This document shows, in pieces, positions 28,802 through 39,284 of a stretch of 64,000 bases of DNA. How positions within the stretch are numbered: the first letter of the stretch is position 1; each line of letters begins with the position of its first letter. The stretch spans positions 496,001 through 560,000 of the forward strand of contig NZ_JFGT01000002.1 in NCBI RefSeq assembly GCF_000599885.1, in the 5' to 3' direction. Made by a program: the position numbers and the translations under genes. The notes under the pieces are model-generated. The model was not told the origin of the DNA and made no database searches. It saw only the letters and a list, made by a program, of their open reading frames with translations. The stretch is from Pantoea sp. IMH. Its GTDB lineage: Bacteria; Pseudomonadota; Gammaproteobacteria; Enterobacterales; Enterobacteriaceae.

Positions 28802-29668
28802 ATGAAAAAGGTTGGTTCCATGACCCCGCTTACCGCGCGCCGTCGTCTGTTACTTTCCGGCGTGGCGCTGGCGCTGATAACCGCCGGGCCTGCCAGAGCC
28901 AAACCGGAACAGGCCGAATTAAGGATCAAAAAGCCTCAGCGTAAAGCGCCTGCGGCAAAGGGTAAAAAAATCGTGATGATCGATCCGGGTCACGGTGGCA
29001 TAGATCCGGGCGCGATTGGGGAAAAAGGATCGGAAGAGAAGCATGTGGTGCTTGAGATTGCGAACCATATCCGTGCGCTGCTCAGTTCTCATCCTCATAT
29101 CGAAGCCCGCCTGACGCGTGAAAGCGATCATTTTATCCCGCTGGGTGAACGGGTTGAAATCGCTCACCGGCACGATGCCGATCTGTTTATGTCGATTCAT
29201 GCCGATGGCTTCACCAGCCCCCAGGCGAATGGCGCATCGGTATTCGCGCTCTCAAACCGTGGCGCCAGTAGCAGCATGGCGCGTTATCTCTCAAAGCGGG
29301 AAAACGCAGCTGACGATATTGGCGGGGTAAAAGTGGCGCAAAAGGATCACTATCTGCAGCAGGTGCTGTTCGATCTCGTTCAGACAGACACCATTAAAAA
29401 CAGCCTGACGCTGGGGAAGCACGTTATTAACCAGATCCGCCCGGTGCATCACCTTCACAGCCAGCAGACGGAGCAGGCCGCTTTTGCCGTGCTGAAATCC
29501 CCCACCGTCCCGTCGGTGCTGGTGGAAACGTCGTTTATTACTAATCCGTCTGAGGAGCGGCTGCTGGGCACTACCGCCTTTCGACAGAAAATTGCCAGCG
29601 CCATCGTGGAGGGCATCGTCAGCTATTTTAATGCGTTTGATGCGCACAACCGCCGCCCGGGAGGCTGA
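28802..29668 (+). CDS. amiA: N-acetylmuramoyl-L-alanine amidase AmiA
   Basis: A 288-residue periplasmic amidase that cleaves septal peptidoglycan between MurNAc and L-Ala during daughter-cell separation. A Tat signal with twin arginines (TARRRLLLSG, about 11-20) precedes the Amidase_3 domain. Zinc ligands H64 (DPGHGG), E79 and H133 (SIHADG) and catalytic E242 (LVETSF) are present. The ATG at 28802 has AGGATG upstream; an internal ATG at 28820 also has a reasonable site. hemF follows after 47 bp in the same direction, as in E. coli. Confidence 0.95.
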   Translation: MKKVGSMTPLTARRRLLLSGVALALITAGPARAKPEQAELRIKKPQRKAPAAKGKKIVMIDPGHGGIDPGAIGEKGSEEKHVVLEIANHIRALLSSHPHIEARLTRESDHFIPLGERVEIAHRHDADLFMSIHADGFTSPQANGASVFALSNRGASSSMARYLSKRENAADDIGGVKVAQKDHYLQQVLFDLVQTDTIKNSLTLGKHVINQIRPVHHLHSQQTEQAAFAVLKSPTVPSVLVETSFITNPSEERLLGTTAFRQKIASAIVEGIVSYFNAFDAHNRRPGG

Positions 29669-29712
29669 AATATGACGTATACTTCGCGCGTCATTTTTTA
29701 CAGTCAGGTTGA

Positions 29713-30624
<912 letters not shown>

Positions 30625-30658
30625 GCGGCAGGCCGGGTTGCCCAACCCGGCCCCGGCT

Positions 30659-32938
30659 TCACAGCGGTGCGGTCTGAGCCTCAACCACCGCCAGCGCCAC
30701 CATATTCACAATGCGTCTGACCGACGCGATCGGCGTGAGCACGTGAACCGGTTTGGCGATCCCCATCAGTACCGGGCCTACCGTCACACCTTCTGAGCAG
30801 GAGACGCGCAGCAGGTTATAGCTTATCCTCGCGGCTTCAACGTTCGGCATAATCAGCACGTTAGCCGCCCCTTTCAGCGGACTGTCCGGCATCAGATCCT
30901 GACGAATGCTTTCCACCAGCGCCGCATCACCGTGCATTTCCCCGTCTATTTCCAGCTCCGGCGCCCGCGTTTTCACCAGCGCAAGTACCTCGCGCATTTT
31001 AGCAGCGGCGGGGGCGTCAGAACTGCCAAAGCTGGAATGGGACAGCAGCGCCACCTTCGGCTCAATGCCAAAGCGGCGAACGGTTTCCGCCGCCATGATG
31101 GTCAGTTCCGCCAGCGCCTCCGGTGAGGGATCCTCATTGACGTAGGTGTCGGCGATAAAGGTGTTGCCGCTCGGTAGCAGCAGCGCATTCATCGCCCCGG
31201 CGACCGTGACATCACGGCGAAAACCGAACACTTTTTCCACCACGTCATAATGCTCTTTATAGTCACCAATGGTGCCGCAGATCAGGGCGTCAGCCTCGCC
31301 GCGCTGAACCATAATCGCGCCAATCAGCGTCGGGTTACCAATCACCGCCCGCTGCGCCTGAGCCGGGGTGACGCCACGCCGCTTCATGATCTGGTAATAG
31401 TCGTTCCAGTAGGCTTTGAAACGCGGATCGGATTCATTATTAACGACTTCAAAATCGCGTCCGGCCTCGATCTTAAGCCCCAGTTTCTTCAGCCGCATAT
31501 CAATGACGCCGGGGCGGCCAATCAGCACCGGCTTCGCCAGACCAAGACTGACCAGCTCCTGCGTGGCGTGCAGCACCCGCGCTTCTTCCCCTTCCGCCAG
31601 CACCACACGCTTCGGTTCTTTACGCGCCTGGGAAAAGATCGGCTTCATAAACAGGTTAGTTTTATAGACAAATTCGCTCAGTTTTTCGCGATAGGCCGCC
31701 ATATCCTCAATGGGTCGCGTTGCCACGCCGGAGTCCATCGCCGCTTTTGCCACGGCGGGCGCGATCTGCACAATCAGCCGGGGATCGAAAGGCTTCGGAA
31801 TAAGGTAGTCAGGGCCGAAGGCAAGCTCCTCGTCACCATAGGCCGTGGCCACCACATCGTTCTGCTCTGCCAGCGCCAGCTCGGCAATGGCGTGAACGGC
31901 AGCCAGCTTCATCTCTTCATTAATCGCCGTGGCCCCCACATCAAGCGCCCCGCGAAAGATAAACGGAAAGCAGAGCACATTGTTGACCTGGTTTGGATAG
32001 TCAGAGCGTCCGGTACAGATAATCGCATCCGGACGGACTTCCTTCGCCAGCGGCGGCAGAATTTCAGGCTCCGGATTCGCCAGCGCCAGGATCAGCGGAT
32101 CGCGGGCCATTTTTTTGACCATCTCAGGCGTCATCACCTTCGGCCCCGAACAGCCGAGGAAAATATCGGCCTCTGCAATAACCGCATCCAGCGTGCGCTT
32201 ACCGTTATCTTTGATGGCATAGGCCGCTTTGGTTGTCGCCATATTCTCATCGCGGCCCTGATAGATAACGCCTTTAGAATCACAGACGGTAATGTTGTGC
32301 TTCTGCATCCCTGACGCCACCAGCAGATTCATACAGGCGATGGCCGAGGCGCCCGCGCCGGAAACCACAAGGCGCACATCCGCAATATTTTTCCCCACGA
32401 CGCGCAGTCCATTCAGGACGGCGGCGGTACAGATAATCGCGGTACCGTGCTGATCGTCATGGAAAACGGGAATATTCATGCGCTCCCGCAGCGCCTGCTC
32501 GATGTAAAAGCACTCCGGCGCCTTGATATCTTCGAGGTTGATGCCGCCAAAGGTTGGCTCCAGCGCGGCGATGATATCGATAAGTTTGTCCGGGTCCATC
32601 TCGTTGACTTCAATATCAAAGACGTCAATGCCCGCAAACTTTTTAAATAAAACCCCTTTCCCTTCCATAACCGGTTTACCGGCCAGCGCGCCGATATTAC
32701 CCAGGCCCAGCACTGCCGTTCCGTTAGAGATCACCGCAACCAGATTTCCGCGAGCGGTATATTTATGCGCGGCCAGTGGATCGGCGGCGATTTCAAGACA
32801 GGGCGCCGCCACGCCGGGAGAATAAGCGAGCGCCAGATCGCGCTGGGTTGCCAGAGGTTTGGTCGGTGAAACCTGAATTTTGCCGGGAACGGGGTACTGA
32901 TGAAAATCGAGCGCGCTCTGCTTAAGCTGTTCGTCCAT
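30659..32938 (-). CDS. maeB: NADP+-dependent malic enzyme MaeB
   Basis: A 759-residue cytosolic enzyme that decarboxylates malate to pyruvate and makes NADPH. The N-terminal malic domain (about 1-160) and Rossmann NAD(P) domain (about 160-420, with [13 protein letters not shown]) are fused to a phosphotransacetylase-like C-terminal domain (about 430-759). That domain is typically regulatory and binds acetyl-CoA. Length equals E. coli MaeB. It converges on hemF and is divergent from talA across a 590-bp region. Confidence 0.97.
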   Translation of the reverse strand: MDEQLKQSALDFHQYPVPGKIQVSPTKPLATQRDLALAYSPGVAAPCLEIAADPLAAHKYTARGNLVAVISNGTAVLGLGNIGALAGKPVMEGKGVLFKKFAGIDVFDIEVNEMDPDKLIDIIAALEPTFGGINLEDIKAPECFYIEQALRERMNIPVFHDDQHGTAIICTAAVLNGLRVVGKNIADVRLVVSGAGASAIACMNLLVASGMQKHNITVCDSKGVIYQGRDENMATTKAAYAIKDNGKRTLDAVIAEADIFLGCSGPKVMTPEMVKKMARDPLILALANPEPEILPPLAKEVRPDAIICTGRSDYPNQVNNVLCFPFIFRGALDVGATAINEEMKLAAVHAIAELALAEQNDVVATAYGDEELAFGPDYLIPKPFDPRLIVQIAPAVAKAAMDSGVATRPIEDMAAYREKLSEFVYKTNLFMKPIFSQARKEPKRVVLAEGEEARVLHATQELVSLGLAKPVLIGRPGVIDMRLKKLGLKIEAGRDFEVVNNESDPRFKAYWNDYYQIMKRRGVTPAQAQRAVIGNPTLIGAIMVQRGEADALICGTIGDYKEHYDVVEKVFGFRRDVTVAGAMNALLLPSGNTFIADTYVNEDPSPEALAELTIMAAETVRRFGIEPKVALLSHSSFGSSDAPAAAKMREVLALVKTRAPELEIDGEMHGDAALVESIRQDLMPDSPLKGAANVLIMPNVEAARISYNLLRVSCSEGVTVGPVLMGIAKPVHVLTPIASVRRIVNMVALAVVEAQTAPL

Positions 32939-33530
32939 TGTCAGGGTCCTTTCGTTTTTTTTCAGAATAAAGCAGGTCAGTATAGGAGCCTGCCGTGCGA
33001 CAAAAACTTGAAGCGGTCCAAAGAATTGAGAGTTAACGCGCTGCTGCGCAGTAATTCACTGATGATAAAAATGACGCGGTTAAGGCATTTGCAAAGCCAC
33101 TTTCCACATGCCTTAACAAAATAAAGGCGCTAAACGGCAAAGATCAAAAGAGGAAAAGAGGTAAAAGTGGTGTGAGTTATCTTGCTTTAGGGGGTTCCAT
33201 CCCGTAATGCTCAAGAACTGCTACACTTTCAGGTGCCGCAAATTTTGCGTTGCGCGATCCACTCATTGGGCGAACCCATTGCAACAATCAGAGAAAACGC
33301 ATTCCCATTACAGGACGTCTGATGCAATGTTTGGCCTGAGAACAGACTACCGTGTCGGCCAGCTTTGACGTCACTTCTGAACCTTTCCCGGCAGATGTCG
33401 GGCGGTTGTTGTTGCCGGCTTTCAGCCCCAGCGCACCGGGCGAGAGTTACGCCATTCATGACAGCCTCAGGGCCAGAGTGACCGCCACGGTTATATTTGC
33501 TTTGCAGATTGCATATCAAGGAGCCATGAG
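32939..33530. other. maeB-talA intergenic region
   Basis: A 592-bp gap, roughly twice the E. coli equivalent, with no credible gene. It contains a sigma-S-like -10 box (listed separately) about 300 bp before talA, implying a long untranslated leader unless a closer promoter exists. I see no strong terminator hairpin in it. Confidence 0.5.
33219..33228 (+). promoter_or_regulatory. Candidate sigma-S promoter -10 of talA
   Basis: TGCTACACTT contains the CTACACT -10 box with the upstream TG/C features favoured by sigma-S RNA polymerase. In E. coli talA-tktB is a sigma-S-dependent stationary-phase pair, so the element fits its position. The leader to the talA ATG would be about 300 nt. Confidence 0.55.
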
Positions 33531-34481
33531 ATGAACCAGCTAGAAGCACTGAAACAATACACCACCGTGGTGGCTGACAGTGGCGATATCGAATCCATTC
33601 GTAACTACAACCCCGAAGACGCCACCACCAACCCGTCTCTGATCCTGAAAGCCTCCGGCCTCGATTCCTACAAGCACCTGATCACCGACGCCATCGACTA
33701 CGCGAAAAAGCAGGGTGGCAGCAAAGAAACGCAGATTATTAACGCCAGCGACAAAGTTGCCGTCAATCTGGGCATGGAAATTCTGAAAAGCATTCCGGGC
33801 CGCGTCTCTACCGAAGTGGATGCCCGCCTCTCCTTTGACCGCGGCATGTGCGTCACCAAAGCTGAAAAGCTGGTGAGAATGTATGAAGATAACGGCATTG
33901 ACCGTTCGCGTATCCTGATCAAGCTCGCTTCCACCTGGGAAGGCATCCGCGCAGCGGAAGAGCTGGAGAAAAACGGTATCAACTGTAACCTGACGCTGCT
34001 CTTTTCCTTCGCCCAGGCCCGCGCCTGTGCCGAAGCGGGCGTCTTCCTCATCTCTCCGTTCGTGGGACGCATCTACGACTGGTATAACACCCGTAAGCCG
34101 CTTGACCCTTACAACGTGGATGAAGATCCAGGTGTGGTTTCCGTGCGTAACATCTATGAGTACTACAAGCAGCATCGCTATAACACGGTAATTATGGGCG
34201 CCAGCTTCCGTAAAACGGAACAGATCATCGCGCTGGCTGGCTGTGACCGTCTGACTATTTCGCCTGACCTGTTAAAACAGCTGCAGGCCAGCGACGCGCC
34301 GGTAGAACGTAAACTTACGCCGTCCACGCAGGGCTTCCACCAGCCAGCCCCTATGTCTGAACCTGAGTTCCGCTGGGAACATAATCAGGATCCAATGGCG
34401 GTAGAGAAACTGGCCGAAGGTATCCGTCAGTTCGCCGTTGACCAGCAGAACCTGGAAAACGTGCTGGCCGCCCGACTGTAG
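33531..34481 (+). CDS. talA: Transaldolase A
   Basis: A 316-residue pentose-phosphate enzyme that transfers a dihydroxyacetone unit from sedoheptulose-7-phosphate to glyceraldehyde-3-phosphate. The Schiff-base lysine lies in [12 protein letters not shown] (about K131-132), and early DATTNPSLI (about 30-38) is the family start motif. E. coli TalA is also 316 residues. It is followed by the transketolase gene, the talA-tktB arrangement, which separates it from the talB paralogue. Confidence 0.95.
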   Translation: MNQLEALKQYTTVVADSGDIESIRNYNPEDATTNPSLILKASGLDSYKHLITDAIDYAKKQGGSKETQIINASDKVAVNLGMEILKSIPGRVSTEVDARLSFDRGMCVTKAEKLVRMYEDNGIDRSRILIKLASTWEGIRAAEELEKNGINCNLTLLFSFAQARACAEAGVFLISPFVGRIYDWYNTRKPLDPYNVDEDPGVVSVRNIYEYYKQHRYNTVIMGASFRKTEQIIALAGCDRLTISPDLLKQLQASDAPVERKLTPSTQGFHQPAPMSEPEFRWEHNQDPMAVEKLAEGIRQFAVDQQNLENVLAARL

Positions 34482-34491
34482 CCCATTCCTG

Positions 34492-34560
34492 AACGGGCGG
34501 AGCCAATCCGCTTTTGCGTGTTAAACCAAAAGCGGCTCATGGCGTGATTAACCGCCCGTT
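34492..34560 (+). repeat. Nested inverted repeats between talA and tktB
   Basis: The outer arms AACGGGCGG (34492-34500) and CCGCCCGTT (34552-34560) enclose an inner 9-bp stem (34508-34516 with 34527-34535). TTTATCCC follows the outer arm, so only weak termination is expected. The structure may set the relative amounts of talA and tktB messages or block RNA decay. Confidence 0.6.
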
Positions 34561-34588
34561 TTATCCCACCAAACTCAGGGAGAAATAG

Positions 34589-36589
34589 ATGTCTTCACGT
34601 AGAGAACTGGCTAACGCCATCCGTGCGCTCAGCATGGACGCCGTCCAGAAAGCAAATTCCGGCCACCCGGGCGCCCCGATGGGCATGGCCGATATCGCTG
34701 AAGTGCTGTGGCGCGATTTTATGCATCACAACCCGACCAACCCCGCCTGGGCCGATCGCGACCGCTTTATTCTTTCCAACGGTCATGGATCGATGCTGCT
34801 GTACAGCCTTCTGCACCTCACCGGCTACGATCTGCCGATCGAAGAGCTGAAAAACTTCCGTCAGCTACACTCTAAAACGCCAGGCCATCCGGAAATCGGC
34901 TATACCCCCGGCGTGGAAACCACCACCGGTCCGCTGGGCCAGGGTCTGGCTAATGCCGTCGGCCTGGCAATTGCGGAACGTACGCTGGCGGCGCAGTTCA
35001 ACCGCCCCGACCATGACATCATCGATCACCATACCTACGTCTTTATGGGTGATGGCTGCCTGATGGAAGGGATTTCGCATGAAGTCTGTTCGCTGGCCGG
35101 TACGCTGGGCCTCGGTAAGCTGATCGGCTTCTACGATCACAACGGTATCTCGATCGATGGCGAAGTCGAAGGCTGGTTCAGCGACGATACCGCGAAGCGT
35201 TTTGAAGCCTATAACTGGCACGTGATCAGCGAAGTAGACGGCCATGACGCCGATGCGATCGCGAACGCGATTAAAGAAGCGCAGAGCGTGACGGATAAAC
35301 CTTCCCTGATCATCTGCCGTACCACCATTGGTTTCGGTTCGCCGAATAAAGCGGGTAAAGAAGAAGCACACGGTGCGCCGCTGGGTGAAGAAGAGATCGC
35401 GCTGACCCGCAAGCAGCTGGGCTGGAATTACCCGCCATTCGAAATTCCACAGGACATTTATGACCAGTGGGATGCGAAAGAAGCGGGCCAGAAGTACGAA
35501 CAGGCCTGGAACGAGAAGTTTGCGGCGTATAAAACGGCTCACCCGGAGCTGGCAAACGAATACGCCCGCCGTATGAATGGCGGTATGCCGGAAAACTGGG
35601 AGCAGGAAACGCAGAAATTCATTGAAGAGCTGCAGGCTAATCCGCAGAAAATTGCCAGCCGTAAATCTTCCCAGAATACGCTGGAGGCCTGGGGTAAACT
35701 CCTGCCTGAACTGCTGGGCGGTTCCGCCGACCTCGCGCCAAGCAACCTGACCATCTGGTCTGGCTCCAAACCGCTTAACGAAGATCAAGCCGGTAACTAT
35801 ATCCATTACGGCGTGCGCGAGTTCGGGATGACGGCCATTGCCAACGGCATCGCCCACCACGGCGGGTTTGTGCCTTATACGGCCACCTTCCTGATGTTTG
35901 TGGAATATGCGCGTAACGCCGTGCGTATGGCCGCGCTGATGAAAGCGCGTCAGATTATGGTCTACACCCATGACTCCATCGGTCTGGGCGAAGATGGTCC
36001 TACGCACCAGCCGGTCGAGCAGATTGCCAGCCTGCGCGTGACGCCAAATATGAGCGTCTGGCGTCCTTGCGATCAGGTGGAGACGGCTGTGGCCTGGAAA
36101 CATGCCATTGAGCGTCATCACGGTCCAACGGCCCTGATCCTCTCCCGTCAGAATCTGGCGCAGCCTGAGCGCACCAAAGCGCAGCTGGAAAACATTTCCC
36201 GCGGTGCTTACGTGCTGAAAGATTGTGAGGGCACGCCTGAAGTGATCCTGATTGCAACCGGTTCAGAAGTGGAAATCACTCTGGGTGCGGCGGATAAACT
36301 TTCAGCCAACGGCCATAAAGTTCGCGTTGTTTCCATGCCGTCAACCGATCTGTTTGATAAGCAGGATGTGGGCTACCGCGAGTCGGTCCTGCCCTCCACC
36401 GTCACCGCCCGTGTGGCAGTGGAAGCCGGGATTGCCGACTACTGGTATAAGTATGTCGGTCTGAACGGTGCCATCGTCGGGATGACCACCTTCGGTGAAT
36501 CCGCGCCGGCAGGAAAACTGTTTAATGAGTTCGGCTTTACGGTCGAGAACATTGCCAGCCACGCTGAGAAGCTGCTTAAGCCTCACTGA
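34589..36589 (+). CDS. tktB: Transketolase B
   Basis: A 666-residue thiamine-diphosphate enzyme (E. coli TktB 667) that transfers two-carbon units between sugar phosphates. The ThDP/metal motif begins GDGCLMEG (about 154-161), and the C-terminal domains carry the family sequence [18 protein letters not shown] (about 461-478). Assigned tktB rather than tktA from its position behind talA. AGGGAGAAA precedes the ATG. A shared terminator follows. Confidence 0.94.
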   Translation: MSSRRELANAIRALSMDAVQKANSGHPGAPMGMADIAEVLWRDFMHHNPTNPAWADRDRFILSNGHGSMLLYSLLHLTGYDLPIEELKNFRQLHSKTPGHPEIGYTPGVETTTGPLGQGLANAVGLAIAERTLAAQFNRPDHDIIDHHTYVFMGDGCLMEGISHEVCSLAGTLGLGKLIGFYDHNGISIDGEVEGWFSDDTAKRFEAYNWHVISEVDGHDADAIANAIKEAQSVTDKPSLIICRTTIGFGSPNKAGKEEAHGAPLGEEEIALTRKQLGWNYPPFEIPQDIYDQWDAKEAGQKYEQAWNEKFAAYKTAHPELANEYARRMNGGMPENWEQETQKFIEELQANPQKIASRKSSQNTLEAWGKLLPELLGGSADLAPSNLTIWSGSKPLNEDQAGNYIHYGVREFGMTAIANGIAHHGGFVPYTATFLMFVEYARNAVRMAALMKARQIMVYTHDSIGLGEDGPTHQPVEQIASLRVTPNMSVWRPCDQVETAVAWKHAIERHHGPTALILSRQNLAQPERTKAQLENISRGAYVLKDCEGTPEVILIATGSEVEITLGAADKLSANGHKVRVVSMPSTDLFDKQDVGYRESVLPSTVTARVAVEAGIADYWYKYVGLNGAIVGMTTFGESAPAGKLFNEFGFTVENIASHAEKLLKPH

Positions 36590-36600
36590 TTGCAGTAAAG

Positions 36601-36646
36601 CCCGGTCATCTCCGGGCAAAAAAAACGCCCTCAGGGGCGTTTTTTT
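36601..36646. terminator. Double terminator between tktB and ypfG
   Basis: A CCCGG/CCGGG hairpin (36601-36616) followed by CA8 leads into a second hairpin ACGCCC/GGGCGT (36625-36640) with A run before and T7 after. The second works in both directions. Its 3' flank touches the ypfG stop codon (36645). Confidence 0.88.
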
Positions 36647-37736
36647 ATGGCGCGATTTCCACACTTGCCGTGGGTGCCACAGGCGCTTTTTTGCTGGTCC
36701 AGAGCATGGGCCAGTCATCGCTGCCGTGCCACGCATCGCAGGTGCTTTCCTCCACATATTCTGCCAGCACGAATTCCCGTCCGGTATATTGCCAGCGCGT
36801 CGCCAGGCCACAATCTCCAATCCCTCTGCCTTTGCTGTAGGTCAGCAGCTGGCTCTGGCTGACATCATACTCCGCGTTCACCAGTTCAAGCAGTTTTTCC
36901 GTCCGGCCGGGCGGCACAAAGGGGAGCGTTAGCGTAATGCCTTTCGCAACGTAAGGCAGGGTGCGGGTTACTTCAAACGCCAGATCGATAACGTTATACG
37001 CGCCCATTTCACAACTGACCAGCAGCAGCGCCTTCTCATCCGTCAGAGGGGCGACGCTGACGACCCGACGCTGGGGATCCAGCGAACATTCATCGGTATT
37101 GATGCGCCAGGTGCCATAATCGATCAGGCCCGTGGTTTCATCGCGCGTCAGCGCCAGCGGCGGACGGCGCGGCGAAGTGATAAGCGGAACAGCAGGTTCC
37201 GGCGGCACATCATAGGCGCCGCGTTCACCGCGTTTCACCCAGGCACTGATGCTGTTAACCCTTCCCTGAACATCATCCATCAGCAGCAACGCAGCTTTCA
37301 TTCCCTCAAGGGAGATGACCGCGGCTGGCCGGTAAAGGAGCTGAATATTATCGGCTTCCATCACCTGCATCAGAAACTCATCAATGGAGATGGCATGGCT
37401 GGTGGTCAGATGATGCGGTTTGACCTCCCAGTGTTTGAGATCCAGCTTAAGCCGCTGCCCGTCCAGCAGCAGGTTGTCTTTCAGAGGTGCGCCTTTCAGC
37501 TCGCCGGTATAGCGATTGCCGTAGTCGATACGCAGTTGGGAACGATCGTCGATGCCCGCATGGCGGCTGATGGTCATCACCAGGCTATTATCGCCGGGAA
37601 AATTACGCGCGACGCAGTAGTTCTGATTGTTACAGGTAACCTGCCAGTCAGAAAACGTTTTCTGTAAGGGTTCAGCGTACAAACACGCGGAGAATAACAA
37701 CAGAAAAAGAGGGGCCAATTTATTCCAGTAAGACAT
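36645..37736 (-). CDS. ypfG: DUF1176 protein YpfG
   Basis: A 363-residue exported protein of the DUF1176 family (E. coli YpfG 347). The signal peptide covers about residues 1-21 (KLAPLFLLLFSACLYA). The mature protein has several cysteines (NNQNYC, DECSLD, LVSCEMG, GDCGLA, STCDAW) that could form disulfides in the periplasm. I chose the ATG at 37736, directly before a canonical signal peptide, rather than 37823. Function is unknown. It is convergent with tktB. Confidence 0.9.
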   Translation of the reverse strand: MSYWNKLAPLFLLLFSACLYAEPLQKTFSDWQVTCNNQNYCVARNFPGDNSLVMTISRHAGIDDRSQLRIDYGNRYTGELKGAPLKDNLLLDGQRLKLDLKHWEVKPHHLTTSHAISIDEFLMQVMEADNIQLLYRPAAVISLEGMKAALLLMDDVQGRVNSISAWVKRGERGAYDVPPEPAVPLITSPRRPPLALTRDETTGLIDYGTWRINTDECSLDPQRRVVSVAPLTDEKALLLVSCEMGAYNVIDLAFEVTRTLPYVAKGITLTLPFVPPGRTEKLLELVNAEYDVSQSQLLTYSKGRGIGDCGLATRWQYTGREFVLAEYVEESTCDAWHGSDDWPMLWTSKKAPVAPTASVEIAP

Positions 37737-38046
37737 TGCTAACCTGATTCCCCGAATGGCATAGAGTAATAATAATAACGCAATGGTCTCGCATAAGGAG
37801 GAATTTATCAATAAAGACCACATGGACAGGGCATGGCTGAGGTAAAAAAGCCTGGCGATGGCGAGTGAGGGCCGGCCTTCTGTGAGCCATCTTCTTGCCT
37901 CTCTCAGGTTGACTCAATAAGATTAATCGGACATACCTACGGCAAAATTTATTTAATGCATGCCGGTTGCCCCTTATCTTCCCCTTGGTGTTAATACAAC
38001 CGGATAAGCGAAAATCGACCATAAAATAGCGTTACACCGGCGATAG

Positions 38047-38062
38047 TGTGACAGCGATCACT
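38047..38062. promoter_or_regulatory. Near-consensus CRP binding site
   Basis: TGTGA-CAGCGA-TCACT matches the CRP consensus TGTGA-N6-TCACA at nine of ten conserved bases. It is about 310 bp from the ypfG start and about 490 bp from the nudK 3' end, so neither neighbour is an obvious target. A weak -10 TAGACT lies at 38095-38100 on the plus strand. Confidence 0.6.
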
Positions 38063-38128
38063 ATTATTATGAAACATATCATTGATAGACGTCATAGACT
38101 GCATTACTTCTCCCAGAGAGTGAAAATG

Positions 38129-38160
38129 GCGCTATTTTCTCATTAAATTAGCGCATTTTT
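38129..38160 (+). terminator. Terminator-like hairpin in gene-free gap
   Basis: GCGCTA (about 38130-38135) pairs with TAGCGC (38149-38154), extended by A/T pairs with one mismatch. ATTTTT follows on the plus strand. On the minus strand it is followed by a shorter T run, so it may work both ways. Confidence 0.5.
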
Positions 38161-38519
38161 GCAGCCAGAATGCCATTAAAACCATACTACTTATGAGGTT
38201 GAACGCCGGTAAGATAAAATCATTGCTGAACAGAGATTATTAATATTCATTTATTGATCTTATTATCAACACGCATGGCGACACTATTTTATTAACATGC
38301 AGCATTATCATTCCCAAATGAGCGCGCCTATTCTTTCTGGCTAAAAGTTGCGTGCTATCGCCATTAAGCAGTGCAGCGCTATTAGTCATTTTATTTCAGG
38401 TATTAAAGAATAAATTTTGTTAATGCCATTAACGCATGCTGGCCTGACAGAGAGTATAAAATAACGGTGTGTCTGCCTGCACCGAAGCCGGTAATCAGTA
38501 CCTGCGCTGGGGAAGAAGA

Positions 38520-38539
38520 GATCTGGCGGGAGCCAGATC
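38520..38539 (-). terminator. Stem-loop downstream of nudK
   Basis: GATCTGGC/GCCAGATC is an 8-bp perfect stem with a 4-nt loop, 15 bp after the nudK stop. On the minus strand TCTTCTTCC follows, a weak pyrimidine tract. Confidence 0.6.
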
Positions 38540-38554
38540 CCGTAACGCGCCCTG

Positions 38555-39136
38555 TCAGGTCAGGCTCAGCCAGCCTTCAATTAAGGCGTGCTGCATCAGC
38601 ATAACGGTTTTGCCGTCTTTGATCTGGCCCGTTTTTATCATCGCCCAGGCCTGAGGAAAGGGAATTTCCATTACGTCAATATCCTCATCCTCAACGCCGC
38701 CGCCAGCGTTAGCACGCAGCGTGTCATTATATTCGGCAGCGAAAAAGTGAATAAGCTCAGTCACGCCACCCGGTGACATATACATCTCGTAGAGCTTTTC
38801 AACGTCGCCTACCGCATATCCCGTTTCCTCTATCGCTTCCTTGCGGATACATTCTTCCGGGGAGTCATCATCAAGCAGTCCCGCGCAGGCTTCGATTAAC
38901 ATGCCATTTTCGTTGCCGTTAACCCAGGTGGCGATGCGGAACTGACGGGTAAGGATGATGCTGTTCTTTTCACGGTTATAGAGCAGAATCGTTGCCCCAT
39001 TGCCACGATCGTACACCTCTCGCCGGTGACGGAGAGTGGTGCCATCTTTGGTGGTGAGATCGTAGGTGAAATTACGCAGAACGAACCAGTTTTCCGACAG
39101 GATTTTATTTTTAATGACTTCGATTTTGGCTGACAT
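38555..39136 (-). CDS. nudK: GDP-mannose pyrophosphatase NudK
   Basis: A 193-residue Nudix hydrolase (E. coli 191) that splits GDP-mannose into GMP and mannose-1-phosphate. The Nudix box region [12 protein letters not shown] lies near residues 96-107 and the family-specific [10 protein letters not shown] and [11 protein letters not shown] motifs follow. It lies between the large gap and ansP, all on the minus strand. In E. coli its neighbour would be aegA. Confidence 0.94.
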   Translation of the reverse strand: MSAKIEVIKNKILSENWFVLRNFTYDLTTKDGTTLRHRREVYDRGNGATILLYNREKNSIILTRQFRIATWVNGNENGMLIEACAGLLDDDSPEECIRKEAIEETGYAVGDVEKLYEMYMSPGGVTELIHFFAAEYNDTLRANAGGGVEDEDIDVMEIPFPQAWAMIKTGQIKDGKTVMLMQHALIEGWLSLT

Positions 39137-39240
39137 ACAGGCTCCGTTGCGTTTTCAGGAGCCTGTCATCATAAAGTGCACGTGAGGGGAAAACTATCCG
39201 AAACTGGCGAAACATCGGCCGGTTTACTGCACTCCTGGCA

Positions 39241-39266
39241 AGAAAAAGGCGGCCAACGGGCCGCCT
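39241..39266 (-). terminator. Intrinsic terminator of ansP
   Basis: AGGCGGCC (39247-39254) pairs with GGCCGCCT (39259-39266) around a tetraloop. On the minus strand a run of five U follows. It lies 19 bp after the ansP stop. Confidence 0.88.
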
Positions 39267-39284
39267 CAGCGTATGACTGTTTCT

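Larger units (their letters stand above)
37737..38554. other. 820-bp gene-free gap between ypfG and nudK
   Basis: I find no credible protein gene. The 37990-38470 part is AT-rich. It carries a near-consensus CRP site (38047-38062), a terminator-like hairpin (38129-38160), a 15-bp palindrome (GTTAATG-C-CATTAAC, 38419-38433) with TATAAA at 38455-38460, and the probable nudK terminator (38520-38539). The size and spread of signals suggest regulatory RNA or a degraded locus. Confidence 0.6.

Noticed and set aside
31250-32314. 354-codon ORF antisense to maeB
   Set aside because: Contained in maeB with Arg/His/Gln-rich antisense composition and no recognisable domain.
33352-33534. 60-codon plus-strand ORF in the maeB-talA gap
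   Set aside because: No ribosome site; overlaps the talA start and resembles random coding.
34865-36121. 418-codon ORF antisense to tktB
   Set aside because: It is fully contained in the highly conserved transketolase gene; the low-complexity Arg/Phe-rich product is typical of antisense frames.
37720-38022. 100-codon minus-strand ORF upstream of ypfG
   Set aside because: It overlaps the ypfG start, is rich in Arg/His without domain pattern, and has no good ribosome site.
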